The notes: a model not told the origin generated them from the letters alone. Positions 24,960-33,740 are shown, numbered from the stretch's first letter. The stretch: 64,000 nucleotides of DNA from Tistrella mobilis (GCF_041468085.1 NZ_CP121017.1:4437501-4501500), one strand, 5' to 3'. Numbers and translations are program-made.

Positions 24960-25652
24960 ATGTTCCGCATGCGCCTCAACGACCGCCGCCCGCTTGCGCT
25001 GACCGTCGCCGCCATGGCTGCCATGGCGCCGCTGGCGATTGTGGCGCCGGCTTACGCCAACGACCAGCAGGAGACGGTCTCCAAGGCCGCCGCCACGGTC
25101 GAAGCGATTCGCAACTCGCCCCAGGGCAAGGATTTCGAGGCGCAGCTGAAGGGCGCACGGGCGGTGCTGATCGCCCCCAGCCTGGTCAAGGCCGGTTTTA
25201 TCATCGGCGGTGAGGGGGGCGTCGGTGTGCTGATGGCCCGGGATTCGGGCGGCTGGCGCGGGCCGGTGTTCTACGACATCGCCAAGGGCGGCATCGGTCT
25301 GCAGGCCGGCGTTCAGGTGTCGGAGACGGTGCTGGTCGTGCGCACCGAGCGCGGGTTGCAGAAACTGCTCTCTGACAAGGTCTCGCTGGGCGGTGACGTT
25401 TCGATCGCGGTGGCGACCGTCGGCGCCGGCGTCGAGGGCAGCACCACCACCAACATGGATGCCGACATCGTCGCCTTTTCGAACGCCAAGGGTCTGTTCG
25501 GCGGTGCCTCGCTCGACGGCACGGTGATCGTGCCCGAAGAGGACTGGAATCGTGCCTATTACGGCCAGTCGCTGACGGCTGAGAATATCCTTCGCACCAA
25601 TGTTTCGGACGGCAAGGCCGACACGCTGAAGAGCACGCTCTCGGGACGCTGA
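24960..25652 (+). CDS. SYLF/YSC84 lipid-binding domain protein, exported
   Basis: Start at 24960 (MFRMRLNDRRPL), with GAGGAG seven bases before it. The 230-residue protein has a signal peptide (hydrophobic residues 10-32, cleavage after AYA). The mature part is the SYLF domain: AVLIAPSLVKAGFIIGGEGG, GWRGPVFYDIAKGGIGLQAG, and an acidic FSNAKGLFGGASLDGTVI end. SYLF domains bind phosphoinositides in eukaryotes; in bacteria these periplasmic proteins have no fixed role. It lies between cobU and cobD on the strand of cobU, separated by 137 bases, and seems unrelated to cobalamin synthesis. Confidence 0.9.
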   Translation: MFRMRLNDRRPLALTVAAMAAMAPLAIVAPAYANDQQETVSKAAATVEAIRNSPQGKDFEAQLKGARAVLIAPSLVKAGFIIGGEGGVGVLMARDSGGWRGPVFYDIAKGGIGLQAGVQVSETVLVVRTERGLQKLLSDKVSLGGDVSIAVATVGAGVEGSTTTNMDADIVAFSNAKGLFGGASLDGTVIVPEEDWNRAYYGQSLTAENILRTNVSDGKADTLKSTLSGR

Positions 25653-25668
25653 GCCGGCAGCCCGCTGC

Positions 25669-26682
25669 TCAATCGAGCAGGGTGGCGAGCAGGGCCAGCA
25701 GCGGCGCCCCCGCCATGCAGGCACGCAGATACAGGGTCAGGGCCCGGTCGATATCGGCCGGGCCCGCTTCCGTGTCGCCGCGGCCCATCCAGGCATCGTC
25801 CACCACCCGGTTGCCATAACGGCGCGGGCCGGCGAGCCGGAGCCCGAGGGCGCCCGCCATCGCCGCTTCCGGCCAGCCGGCATTGGGGGAGCGGTGGCGC
25901 CGGGCGTCGCGGCGCATGGCGGCCATCGCCTCGCCGGCATCACCCGGTCCGGGCAGGGCGGCGGCCAAGGCGATCAGCCCGCCGGCGATCCGGGCGGCCG
26001 GCCAGTTGACCAGATCGTCCAGCCGCGCCGCGACCCGGCCGAAGGCGGCATGGCGCGGAGTCATATGACCGATCATGCTGTCCATGGTGTTGATCGCCTT
26101 GTAGGCAGCGATGCCGGGCAGGCCCGCCACCGCAAACCAGAACAGCGGTGCCACCACACCGTCCGAGAAGTTCTCCGCCAGGCTTTCGATGGCGGCTCTG
26201 GACACCCCGGCTTCATCCAGGCTCTCCGGATCGCGACCCACGATGCGAGCCACCATGCGCCGGCCGGCGGCGAGCCCGTCGCGGGCCAGTGCATCGGCGA
26301 CATCGCGGACATGTTCGTACAGGCTCTTCTGCGCGACGAGGGTCATGGCGATCAGCGCCTCGCCGACCCAGCCGAAGGGGAGGCTGCGCAGCAGATCCGA
26401 CAGCCCCCAGGCGACGAGCGCCGTGCCGCCGGCCACGAGGATCACCGTCAGCGCCCCGCGGCGTACCCGTTCCGCCTCGCTTCGCTCCGGCCGGTTCAGC
26501 CGGCGGTCGAGTGCGGAGATCGCGCGGCCGATCACCGCCACCGGATGAGGTATGCGCGCCCAGAGCCCTGGCGGGTCGCCGATGAAGCCGTCGAGGACGG
26601 CGACCACAAGCAGCAGAAGCCCGGGATCGGGCGCGAAGACCGGGCCGATGATGGCGGCGAGGAACAGCGTGTCCGCGGGCAT
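25669..26682 (-). CDS. cobD: Adenosylcobinamide-phosphate synthase (CobD/CbiB)
   Basis: Inner-membrane enzyme that attaches aminopropanol (phosphate) to adenosylcobyric acid. Start at 26682 (MPADTLFLAAIIGP) gives 337 residues; the frame continues upstream as Pro/Ser-rich filler. Family blocks are seen: LDGFIGDPPGLWARIPHPV near residue 30, SLYEHVRDVADAL near 132, SRAAIESLAENFSDGVVAPL near 165 and AYKAINTMDSMIGH near 200. Several hydrophobic helices are present. It converges on the SYLF gene with 16 bases between stops. The earlier corrin-ring genes are not in this window. Confidence 0.95.
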   Translation of the reverse strand: MPADTLFLAAIIGPVFAPDPGLLLLVVAVLDGFIGDPPGLWARIPHPVAVIGRAISALDRRLNRPERSEAERVRRGALTVILVAGGTALVAWGLSDLLRSLPFGWVGEALIAMTLVAQKSLYEHVRDVADALARDGLAAGRRMVARIVGRDPESLDEAGVSRAAIESLAENFSDGVVAPLFWFAVAGLPGIAAYKAINTMDSMIGHMTPRHAAFGRVAARLDDLVNWPAARIAGGLIALAAALPGPGDAGEAMAAMRRDARRHRSPNAGWPEAAMAGALGLRLAGPRRYGNRVVDDAWMGRGDTEAGPADIDRALTLYLRACMAGAPLLALLATLLD

Positions 26683-27006
26683 GGAGCAGGAACCTTGGGG
26701 GGACAGGGCGGGTGGACCGGGGGCCGGGGCGGTAGAAATATCACCGGAGTGTGCGGCGGCTGAAGGGCGCGGGTCAATTGTCGGCGGCAGGCCATGGCGA
26801 GCGACGATCGGTCGCAGATGATGCGGTTGCGGCCGTGGCGCCCGGCTGCTATGGGGTGGAAGCGCCTGCATTGCCGGCCCCGCGACCCCCGGGGCGGCGA
26901 TGGCATCGCCGGGGCTCCGCGGTCTCCCTCACCCGGTGCTCCTTAAGGACCTCCCCGACCGGTGGCGCCCACGGCCTGCCGGCCTTCCCCGCGGATCGAG
27001 AGCATC
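26683..27006. other. Gene-free region between cobD and the Sco1 gene
   Basis: These 324 bases separate divergent starts. I see a perfect 10-base palindrome (TCCTTAAGGA, around 26940-26949) and a GAGAG ribosome site before 27007, but no convincing promoter boxes, no small ORF with a ribosome site and no complete cobalamin aptamer on the cobD strand. Confidence 0.5.
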
Positions 27007-27627
27007 ATGTCGAAGAAGGCCCCCCGCCGCCCGTCCATTCTGGCCGTTATCGCAATCGCGGCGGTGGTCGCGATCGGCGGCGTGCTCGCACTGCGCTGGG
27101 TGGAGATGTCGGCGGATCGCGCCGGCGGCGTTTCCTCCGGCCGGGCGCTGATCGGCGGACCCTTCGCGCTCAACGATCAGACCGGCAAGCCGGTCACCGA
27201 CAAGGATTTCCGCGGCCGGCTGATGCTGGTCTATTTCGGCTACACCTTCTGTCCTGACGTCTGCCCCACTGATCTGCAGAAGATTTCGGCGGTCATGGAG
27301 ATACTTGGGGCAGATGCCGACAAAGTGGCCCCTGTGTTCATCACCGTCGATCCAGAGCGTGATACCACCGACCAGATTGCACGCTATCTCAGCCTGTTCA
27401 ACGATCACATCACCGGGCTGACCGGAACGCCGGAAGCCATTGCGGCGGCGGCCAAGGAGTATCGGGTCTATTATCAGGCAGTCCGCGACGACGCCAGCGC
27501 CACCGATTACCTCGTCGACCACAGCGCCTTCATCTATCTGATGGATCGCGAGGGGGCGTATCTCACCCATTTTAACCGCGGAGACACGCCCGATACGATC
27601 GTGGCGGCAATAAAACAGCGTCTTTGA
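27007..27627 (+). CDS. SCO1/SenC family copper chaperone
   Basis: Membrane-anchored copper protein that helps assemble the CuA centre of cytochrome c oxidase, or acts as a thiol-disulfide oxidoreductase in the periplasm. The 206-residue protein has an N-terminal anchor (ILAVIAIAAVVAIGGVLALR, residues 11-30), the copper motif C-x3-C (Cys82, Cys86 in YTFCPDVCP), TVDPERDT near 114 and the third ligand His172 in LVDHSAFIYLMD. The start at 27007 follows GAGAG. No oxidase genes are adjacent. Confidence 0.95.
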   Translation: MSKKAPRRPSILAVIAIAAVVAIGGVLALRWVEMSADRAGGVSSGRALIGGPFALNDQTGKPVTDKDFRGRLMLVYFGYTFCPDVCPTDLQKISAVMEILGADADKVAPVFITVDPERDTTDQIARYLSLFNDHITGLTGTPEAIAAAAKEYRVYYQAVRDDASATDYLVDHSAFIYLMDREGAYLTHFNRGDTPDTIVAAIKQRL

Positions 27628-27995
27628 TGGCGCATGGTTGCATTTTGCAACGGGTCCTGCCGTTCCGGGTGACCATTCCGGGTCGTTGTCGTGGATTTTC
27701 GGCAACGTCTTCGGAACTCATTTACTTTTTCAGCGGATAATGCCTAATTGAAACAGATGTTTAACACGGGCGCTCTCCGACAGCGCGCGAAGGGGCCTTT
27801 TCGGCCGTCCACGCAGCGGATGTAAAGCCCGGACCGAAGACCGTACCAGCCTCGACCGACCGAGCCGGCGCCCGCGAATGGCGCCGGTCGCATCAAAGAT
27901 CGACAGTGACAGACGGCATCGACCACGAGGGAGGTGGACGATGCCGCCGCAGCCGGCGGCTCTCCCCAGCTCCGCCGGACAGCGCGTGAGGGGTC
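27628..27995. other. 368-base leader region of phaZ
   Basis: The left half is clearly richer in A+T than the neighbouring genes (27690-27770), as expected of a promoter zone, but no -35/-10 pair is convincing. It contains the palindrome listed next. I find no ORF with a ribosome site and no terminator with a T run after the Sco1 gene. Confidence 0.5.
27637..27651. promoter_or_regulatory. Perfect 6+3+6 palindrome upstream of phaZ
   Basis: GTTGCA-TTT-TGCAAC is an exact inverted repeat just after the Sco1 stop and 345 bases before phaZ. TGC/GCA-rich dyads are the reported type of operator for PhaR, the repressor of PHA-granule genes, but the identity here is an inference. Confidence 0.35.
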
Positions 27996-29222
27996 ATGCT
28001 TTACCAACTCCACGAACTGCACGCCGCGACCGTGACGCCCATCCGTCTGATGGCGAAGGCCGCGCAGCGCATCCACAGTTCGCCGTTCAATCCGATGTCG
28101 TACTCGCCCTATGGCCGCATGGTTGCGGCCGCGGCCGAGGTGATCGAGCGTGTCACCGACCGCTACGAGAAACCCGCCTTCGGGCTTGACCACACCGTCA
28201 TCGACGGCCGCACCGTGCCGGTGGTCGAAGAGATCGTCCACGATCTCACCTTCTGTAAACTGCTGCATTTCCGCCGCGACACCGAGGGTCTGAACGACCC
28301 GAAGCTGCTGCTGGTGGCGCCGCTTTCGGGGCATTACGCCACCCTGCTGCGCGGCACGGTCGAGGCCCTGCTGCCCGATCACGACGTGTACATCACCGAC
28401 TGGGTGGATGCCCGGATGGTGCCGGTCTTTGAAGGGCCGTTCCATTTCGACGACTATGTCGAATACGTCATCGAATTCCTGCACCTGCTGGGCCCCGGCA
28501 CCAATGTGATGGCGGTCTGCCAGCCCTCGGTGCCGGTGCTGGCGGCTGTGTCGCTGATGAACGCGGCCGACGATCCGTGTGCGCCGGCTACCATGACCCT
28601 GATGGGCGGCCCGATCGATACCCGCGAGAGCCCGACCCAGGTCAACCAGCTGGCCATGACCCGGCCGTTGAAGTGGTTCGAAGACAATGTCATCCACTCG
28701 GTGCCGGGCATCTACCCGGGTGTGATGCGCAGGGTCTATCCGGGCTTCGTACAGCTCACCGGCTTCATGACCATGAACCTGGAGCGTCATATCGGCGCCC
28801 ATGTGAAGCTCTACGAGCATCTGGTGCGTGGCGATGGCGACAGTGCCGAGGCACACCGGTCGTTCTATGACGAGTATCTGTCGGTGATGGACCTGCCGGC
28901 GGAATACTACATCGAGACCATCGACCGTGTGTTCCAGCGCCACCTGCTGCCCAAGCGCGAGATGGTTGTGAACGGCAAGCTGGTCGATCCCTCGGCCATC
29001 ACCCGGACCGCGGTGATGACGGTGGAAGGCGAGCTGGACGACATCTCGGGCATCGGCCAGACCCGTGCCTCGCATAAGCTGTGCAACAATCTGCCCGAGC
29101 ATATGCATGCCCATTATGAGCAGGCGGGCGTTGGCCATTACGGCATCTTCAACGGCCGTCGCTGGCGCGAACAGGTGAAGCCGCGTATCGCGGCCTTCAT
29201 CCGGGCGCATGCGCCGGCCTGA
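27996..29222 (+). CDS. phaZ: Intracellular polyhydroxyalkanoate depolymerase
   Basis: Mobilises stored PHB in cytoplasmic granules. The 408-residue ORF matches the intracellular PhaZ group in length. The nucleophile is a cysteine in the elbow MAVCQPSVPVLAAV (Cys175), the mark of the Cys-type depolymerases, rather than a Ser lipase box. Other conserved parts are the N-terminal MLYQLHELHAATVTPIRLMA, VYITDWVDARMVP near 130, and the C-terminal AHYEQAGVGHYGIFNGRRWR holding the catalytic His. GAGGGG precedes the ATG. A strong terminator follows. ScoAB at 16-17 kb could use the acetoacetate that results. Confidence 0.95.
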   Translation: MLYQLHELHAATVTPIRLMAKAAQRIHSSPFNPMSYSPYGRMVAAAAEVIERVTDRYEKPAFGLDHTVIDGRTVPVVEEIVHDLTFCKLLHFRRDTEGLNDPKLLLVAPLSGHYATLLRGTVEALLPDHDVYITDWVDARMVPVFEGPFHFDDYVEYVIEFLHLLGPGTNVMAVCQPSVPVLAAVSLMNAADDPCAPATMTLMGGPIDTRESPTQVNQLAMTRPLKWFEDNVIHSVPGIYPGVMRRVYPGFVQLTGFMTMNLERHIGAHVKLYEHLVRGDGDSAEAHRSFYDEYLSVMDLPAEYYIETIDRVFQRHLLPKREMVVNGKLVDPSAITRTAVMTVEGELDDISGIGQTRASHKLCNNLPEHMHAHYEQAGVGHYGIFNGRRWREQVKPRIAAFIRAHAPA

Positions 29223-29259
29223 TTGATCCCGGTCCCCGACCGGACGGATCCGATGGCAG

Positions 29260-29297
29260 AAAGGCCGGCCTCCCTGCGGGGAGGCCGGCCTTTCTTT
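29260..29297 (+). terminator. Strong intrinsic terminator after phaZ
   Basis: AAAGGCCGGCCTCC at 29260-29273 pairs perfectly with GGAGGCCGGCCTTT at 29280-29293, followed by CTTTTGG. It lies between phaZ and the convergent AGCS gene and is likely bidirectional. Confidence 0.88.
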
Positions 29298-29313
29298 TGG
29301 TCTGTCCGTCTGA

Positions 29314-30729
29314 TCAGCGGCTCCAGATGTCCTCGTCGATCTCGCCCGCCAGTTCGGGATAGTCGGCGGCGTGGAAGACGGGGGTCTGGCCGCCGCGGCG
29401 CTGTTCCAGATAGTCGCGGGTGAGCTTGGCAACCGTCCCCGACAGCAGGACGATGGCGATCAGATTGATCACCGCCATCAGGCCCATGGAAGTATCGGCG
29501 GCATTGAACACGGTGGAAACGCTCTCATAGCTGCCCCAGAGCACCATGGCGAGGGTGCCGCAGCGCAGGATGGTGATGCCGATCGTGCTGTCCGCCTTCA
29601 CGAAGACCAGGGCGTTCTCGGCATAGGCGTAGTTGCCGATGATCGAGGTGAAGGCGAAGAAGAAGATCGCCACCGCCACGAACCAGGCGCCGGCATCGCC
29701 GATATGGGCGGTCAGCGCCTCCTGGGTCAGCTGGGTACCGGTGACGCCCGAGCCGGGCACCAGCCGGTCGGAGAGCAGGATCATGATCGCGGTCGCCGTG
29801 CAGATCAGCAGGGTGTCGATAAACACGCCCAGCGACTGCACGAAGCCCTGCGAGGAGGGGTGGTGAGGGTCGGGTGTTGCGGCGGCGGCGATGTTCGGTG
29901 CCGAGCCCATGCCGGCTTCGTTCGAGAACAGACCGCGCTTCACACCGTTGAGCATGGCGGCGGCCATGCCACCGACGATGCCGCCTGCCGCCTGCTCCAG
30001 GCCGAAGGCGCTGCGCAGGATCATGCCGATCGCCGCCGGCACTTCCGTGATGTTGACGGCGATCACATAGAGCGCCACGGCCAGATAGACCACCGCCATG
30101 AACGGCACCACCAGCTCTGCCACCCGGGCGATCTGGCGGATGCCGCCGAAGATCACGACCGCGGTCAGCACGGCGATGGCGAGGCCGATCCAGATCTTAC
30201 CCAGGCCGAAAGCCGCCTCTCCGGCCTCGGCGATGGAATTCGCCTGGACCGCGTTGAAGACCAGGCCGAAGGTCAGGATCAGGAAGACCGAGAACAGCCA
30301 GCCGGCCCAGGGCGCCTTCAGCCCCTTGGCCATGTAGAAAGCCGGCCCGCCACGATACTGCCGGTGGCCGTCGCGCACCTTGTAGAGCTGGGCGAGGCTG
30401 CTTTCCGCATAGGCGGTTGCCATACCGATCGCCGCCACCACCCACATCCAGAAAATCGCGCCCGGCCCGCCCAGATAGAGCGCCACGGCCACGCCGGCCA
30501 GATTGCCGGTCCCGACGCGCGAGGCGAGGCTCGTGCACAGCGCTTGAAAGGGTGAGATGCCCGACCGGTCATTGTCGCCCGAGCCGATCACCGCCCGAAT
30601 CATCTCGGGGAAGTGCAGGATCTGGACGAAGCGCAGACGGAGGGTGAAGTAGATGCCCACCGCCAGCAGGCCGTAGATCAGCACATAGTTCCAGAGCAGG
30701 GTGTTGAGAAAATCGATGACTGCATCCAT
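29314..30729 (-). CDS. Alanine/glycine:cation symporter (AGCS family)
   Basis: Sodium- or proton-coupled importer of alanine or glycine. The 471-residue ORF has about ten hydrophobic helices and the AGCS signatures: ISPFQALCTSLASRVGTGN near residue 58, GGPGAIFWMWVVAAIGMAT near 86, YRGGPAFYMAKGL near 122, and SNEAGMGSAPNIAAAA near 265. The N-terminus (MDAVIDFLNTLLWNYVLIYG) is the usual first helix. It stands alone. I see no glycine riboswitch in the 156 bases upstream. Confidence 0.95.
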   Translation of the reverse strand: MDAVIDFLNTLLWNYVLIYGLLAVGIYFTLRLRFVQILHFPEMIRAVIGSGDNDRSGISPFQALCTSLASRVGTGNLAGVAVALYLGGPGAIFWMWVVAAIGMATAYAESSLAQLYKVRDGHRQYRGGPAFYMAKGLKAPWAGWLFSVFLILTFGLVFNAVQANSIAEAGEAAFGLGKIWIGLAIAVLTAVVIFGGIRQIARVAELVVPFMAVVYLAVALYVIAVNITEVPAAIGMILRSAFGLEQAAGGIVGGMAAAMLNGVKRGLFSNEAGMGSAPNIAAAATPDPHHPSSQGFVQSLGVFIDTLLICTATAIMILLSDRLVPGSGVTGTQLTQEALTAHIGDAGAWFVAVAIFFFAFTSIIGNYAYAENALVFVKADSTIGITILRCGTLAMVLWGSYESVSTVFNAADTSMGLMAVINLIAIVLLSGTVAKLTRDYLEQRRGGQTPVFHAADYPELAGEIDEDIWSR

Positions 30730-30885
30730 GCGGGCCGGACCCCTTTCGGCTGGTCGGACCCGTGGTTGGAGGTTTCGAATTCAGGCCCGACCGCCCCATT
30801 TGAACCGATGACGCGAACTGGCGCCAGTGACACGGCGATCTCCGCCATGCCGCTGTCCGGCCATCGGCATAGGCGGGTCTTGTGA

Positions 30886-31497
30886 TCAGAACAGGTTGAA
30901 GCTCTCTCCGGTGATCGAGACCGGCCAGCGGCCTCGCTCGTAGAGCCGGAATTTCAGCGCGAAGGGATGCTCGGCCCCCAGGCCTGCGGCCAGGACCAGC
31001 GCCGCCTGGTGGCAGGCCTGAACCGCATGGCCGGCTGCGGCCCGGGCCAGAGCTTCGTCGTCGAGCCCGCCCACCCGCATCGAGAGCACCGCCGCCGGGC
31101 CGACCAGAGAGGCGGCCTGATGAGCGACATGGGAGAGCGCCACGTCGAGCGCCTCTTCATCGGTGATCTCAAGCGCGGTTTCATGGGCGACCGCGCGGAG
31201 ATGCTCCTCCTCCTCCCAGGAGAGGGAGTGCATGTCCAGCGCCTCGGCGCAGTCCGCCGCCTCATACCAGTCGCCGACCGGGACCACTGCGGCGCCGGGG
31301 AAGCCCAGCGCCGAGAGGTAGTCTTCCGCAGCTGCCCGGTCCTCGGCATCCAGCCGGTCACCGACGCGCGAGAACCAGGGGATGGTCTCCAGCATGCGGG
31401 CGAAGCGGGCGACCGCCGCCAGTGCCGGCTGATCGGCCAGCGGGTGATCGGGGTCGAAACCGTCGTCGTCGTCGAAATCGTCGGGCAGGCGGGGCAT
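30886..31497 (-). CDS. Hypothetical acidic protein, 203 residues
   Basis: Soluble helical protein with a very acidic start (LPDDFDDDDGFDPDHP) followed by ARFARMLETIPWFSRVGDRL, YLSALGFPGAAVVPVGDWYE and a C-terminal LKFRLYERGRWPVSITGESF. No signal peptide, membrane helix or catalytic motif is apparent. I do not recognise the family. It sits 24 bases after the amidotransferase gene on the same strand, last in a six-gene run, so it is probably co-expressed with it. Confidence 0.75.
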   Translation of the reverse strand: MPRLPDDFDDDDGFDPDHPLADQPALAAVARFARMLETIPWFSRVGDRLDAEDRAAAEDYLSALGFPGAAVVPVGDWYEAADCAEALDMHSLSWEEEEHLRAVAHETALEITDEEALDVALSHVAHQAASLVGPAAVLSMRVGGLDDEALARAAAGHAVQACHQAALVLAAGLGAEHPFALKFRLYERGRWPVSITGESFNLF

Positions 31498-31521
31498 GAG
31501 GCAGGTATCCGGGGCAGATCG

Positions 31522-32307
31522 TCAGGCAGCAGCTTCGGCACGGGCGGCACGTTCACGGGCAGCCTGTCCGAAGGCTTTCAGGATGGCGTCGTGGGCGGGA
31601 TCGATCCGCCACAAGGCCTCGGGATGCCACTGCACGCCCAATACGAAGCGGCGGCCGGGTACGGAAACCGCCTCGATCAGACCATCTTCGGCCCGGGCCT
31701 CGACACGAAGCCCGGAAGCGAGCCGGTCGATGGCCTGGTGGTGCAGGGAATTGACCAGGAAGGGCGTGACACCGCCCTGAATCCGGGCAAGGAGGCCGCC
31801 GGTTTCGGGCGTTACCGGATGGGCATGGCCGAAGCGTTCTTCCCAGGGCAGGCTGGCATCGTCGCGATGATCCATCATGCCCGGCACCTCGTGGACATGC
31901 TGGTGCAGACTGCCGCCCAAGGCGACGTTCAGCTCCTGATGGCCGCGGCAGATTGCAAGCAGCGGCAGGTCGCGGTCGATCGCCCTGCGGATCAGCGGCA
32001 GGGTCGTGGCATCGCGTGCCGGATCGGCCTTGTTACCGGGCCGCGGTGCCGGTCCGCCATAGATTTCGGGGGCCACATTCGAGGTACTGCCCGTCACCAG
32101 CACGCCGTCGGCGAGGTCGAGCACCTGATCGATGTCGATACCCGCGCCAAGCGCCGGCAGGATCAGCGGCATGCCGCCGGCACCATCCGCCGCGGCTTCG
32201 ACATATTTCATGCCTGCAGCATGGGAGGGGCTGCCCTCCACCAGCTTGATGCAGGCGGTGACGGCGATGACCGGCCGACGGCCGGAGGGAATGGGCGCGC
32301 TCGACAA
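31522..32307 (-). CDS. Class I glutamine amidotransferase-like hydrolase (PuuD/gamma-Glu-GABA hydrolase family)
   Basis: Peptidase-C26-type enzyme that cleaves gamma-glutamyl amides such as gamma-glutamyl-GABA. The first in-frame ATG (32472) would overlap the MATE gene and add unrelated sequence; the TTG at 32307 (then SSAPIPSGRRPVIAV) with a GGAG site nine bases before it gives the usual 261 residues. The nucleophile Cys lies in LAICRGHQELNVALGG; the His-Glu pair in VLGVQWHPEALWRI; and VTGSTSNVAPEIYGG forms the oxyanion-side loop. The HHQAIDRLASGLRVEA piece is also family-typical. Other polyamine genes are absent, so the substrate is open. Confidence 0.88.
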   Translation of the reverse strand: MSSAPIPSGRRPVIAVTACIKLVEGSPSHAAGMKYVEAAADGAGGMPLILPALGAGIDIDQVLDLADGVLVTGSTSNVAPEIYGGPAPRPGNKADPARDATTLPLIRRAIDRDLPLLAICRGHQELNVALGGSLHQHVHEVPGMMDHRDDASLPWEERFGHAHPVTPETGGLLARIQGGVTPFLVNSLHHQAIDRLASGLRVEARAEDGLIEAVSVPGRRFVLGVQWHPEALWRIDPAHDAILKAFGQAARERAARAEAAA

Positions 32308-32363
32308 GGCGATCGGCTCCGATGGCTGGTGCGGCCGCTGCGACAGGCCGCGAGGTGGCGTGG

Positions 32364-33740
32364 TCAGATGCTGGGTCGTTGAGGCTGGGGGGAGAGGCGT
32401 CGCCGGCGGGCCAGGTACCAGCCGGCCATCGCCAGACCGCGTGCCGCGAACAGGCTGAGGAAGGCGATCCACAACCCGTCCGCTCCCATCATATCGGGCA
32501 GAAGCAGTGCGGGTCCAAGGTGTATCGCGAAGGCGATCAGCATGGCGTCGCGCATGGCACCCGACCAGGTGACGCCAATGAACACGCCGTCCAGCCAGAA
32601 ACAGACCCAGGCGATCAGCGGCAGGATCACGACATAGGGCAGAAGGTCGCCTGCCGCCCGCCGCACTTCCGCGAGATCGGTGAGGGCCGCGATCAGGGTC
32701 GGGCCGGCGAGCGCGAAGATCAGCGCGGTGAGCAGGCCCAGCATGGCTGTCCAGAGCCCGGTCATGCGCACCGCGCGATCGAAGCCCGCCAGATCGCCGG
32801 CGGCAAGCGCACGGCCGGCAAGCGACTCTGCGGCGTAGGCCATGCCGTCCAGCCCCTGCGAGGCCATGCTGAAGAAGGTGAGCAGCAGGGCGGTGGCTGC
32901 CAGCTGGGTGGTGCCGAGCCGGCCGGCCAGGCTCATGAACAGGGCGAAGCCGCCGATCAGCAGCAGGGTGCGGACGAAGATGTCGCCATTGATCCGGGCC
33001 ATGCGGGCGATGGCTTGCCAGTCGAGCAATGCCTTGCCGTCGGGGCGGGGCGTGCGCTCACGGGCAAGGGTGCGGAGGGCGGCGGCAAGTCCGATCAGAC
33101 AGCCGGTCCAGTCCGCCACGGCGCTCGCGATCGCCAGCCCGTCGAGGCCGAGGCCGATATGCAGGGCCAGCAGCAGATCGAGGCCGGCATTGACCAGATT
33201 GGTGGCCAGAATCATGGCAAGTGGCAGGCGGGCCTCGCCCCGGCCGACGAACCAGCCGACCAGCACCAGCATGCCGAGGGCGGCCGGTAGCCCCGTAAGG
33301 CGGATCAGGATATAGCCGGCTGCCAGATCCCTGACGGCGGGTGCCGGACCGAAGAGGCCGAGCAGCAAGGGCAGGGCGATGCCCAGGACGAGGCCGAGCA
33401 GGGCAGAAAGCCCGAGCGCCAGCGCCAGCCCGCGCCCCAGCACGGCAGCCCCTTCCGGACCATTCCCCCGGCCGGCGGCCCCGGCGGAAAGGCCGGTGGT
33501 GCCCATGCGCAGGAAGCCGCAGCACCAGATGAAATACGACAGCAACTGCCCGCCGATCGCGGCGGCGGCAAGGCTGTGTGCCGACCCCAGATGGCCGGCG
33601 ACACCGGTATCGACGGCGCCGAGGGCCGCGACCGACAGGTTGGAGAGGATCATCGGCCCGGCGATCCGCCAGATCGCGCGGCTGTCGATCCCAGGCCGCG
33701 CCGCGTGACCGGCACCGGCCATTCCGGCGGTGCCGGTCAC
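32364..33740 (-). CDS. MATE-family efflux transporter (DinF-like)
   Basis: 458 residues with twelve hydrophobic helices in two MATE halves. IWRIAGPMILSNLSVAALGAVD near residue 23 and the TGVAGHLGSAHSLAA that follows are the classic MATE/DinF N-terminal signature; GTTGLSAGAAGRGNG is the second helix loop. Such proteins export cationic drugs or metabolites using Na+ or H+. It lies 24 bases after lolA and before the amidotransferase, apparently in one transcript with them. Substrate unknown. Confidence 0.93.
   Translation of the reverse strand: MTGTAGMAGAGHAARPGIDSRAIWRIAGPMILSNLSVAALGAVDTGVAGHLGSAHSLAAAAIGGQLLSYFIWCCGFLRMGTTGLSAGAAGRGNGPEGAAVLGRGLALALGLSALLGLVLGIALPLLLGLFGPAPAVRDLAAGYILIRLTGLPAALGMLVLVGWFVGRGEARLPLAMILATNLVNAGLDLLLALHIGLGLDGLAIASAVADWTGCLIGLAAALRTLARERTPRPDGKALLDWQAIARMARINGDIFVRTLLLIGGFALFMSLAGRLGTTQLAATALLLTFFSMASQGLDGMAYAAESLAGRALAAGDLAGFDRAVRMTGLWTAMLGLLTALIFALAGPTLIAALTDLAEVRRAAGDLLPYVVILPLIAWVCFWLDGVFIGVTWSGAMRDAMLIAFAIHLGPALLLPDMMGADGLWIAFLSLFAARGLAMAGWYLARRRRLSPQPQRPSI

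Noticed and set aside
26683-27006. GGGAAGGC and GCCACC pieces suggesting a cobalamin riboswitch before cobD
   Set aside because: The remaining conserved blocks and any closing stem are missing, and the pieces lie at the Sco1 start more than 290 bases from cobD.
27878-28189. 103-codon frame at the start of phaZ
   Set aside because: Overlaps the well-supported PhaZ N-terminus in another frame and has Arg/Pro shadow composition.
30750-30800. tRNA-like T-loop sequence (GGTTTCGAATTC) upstream of the AGCS gene
   Set aside because: No acceptor, D or anticodon stems can be formed around it.
30730-30885. Possible glycine riboswitch before the amino-acid symporter
   Set aside because: None of the conserved glycine aptamer blocks is present on the minus strand.
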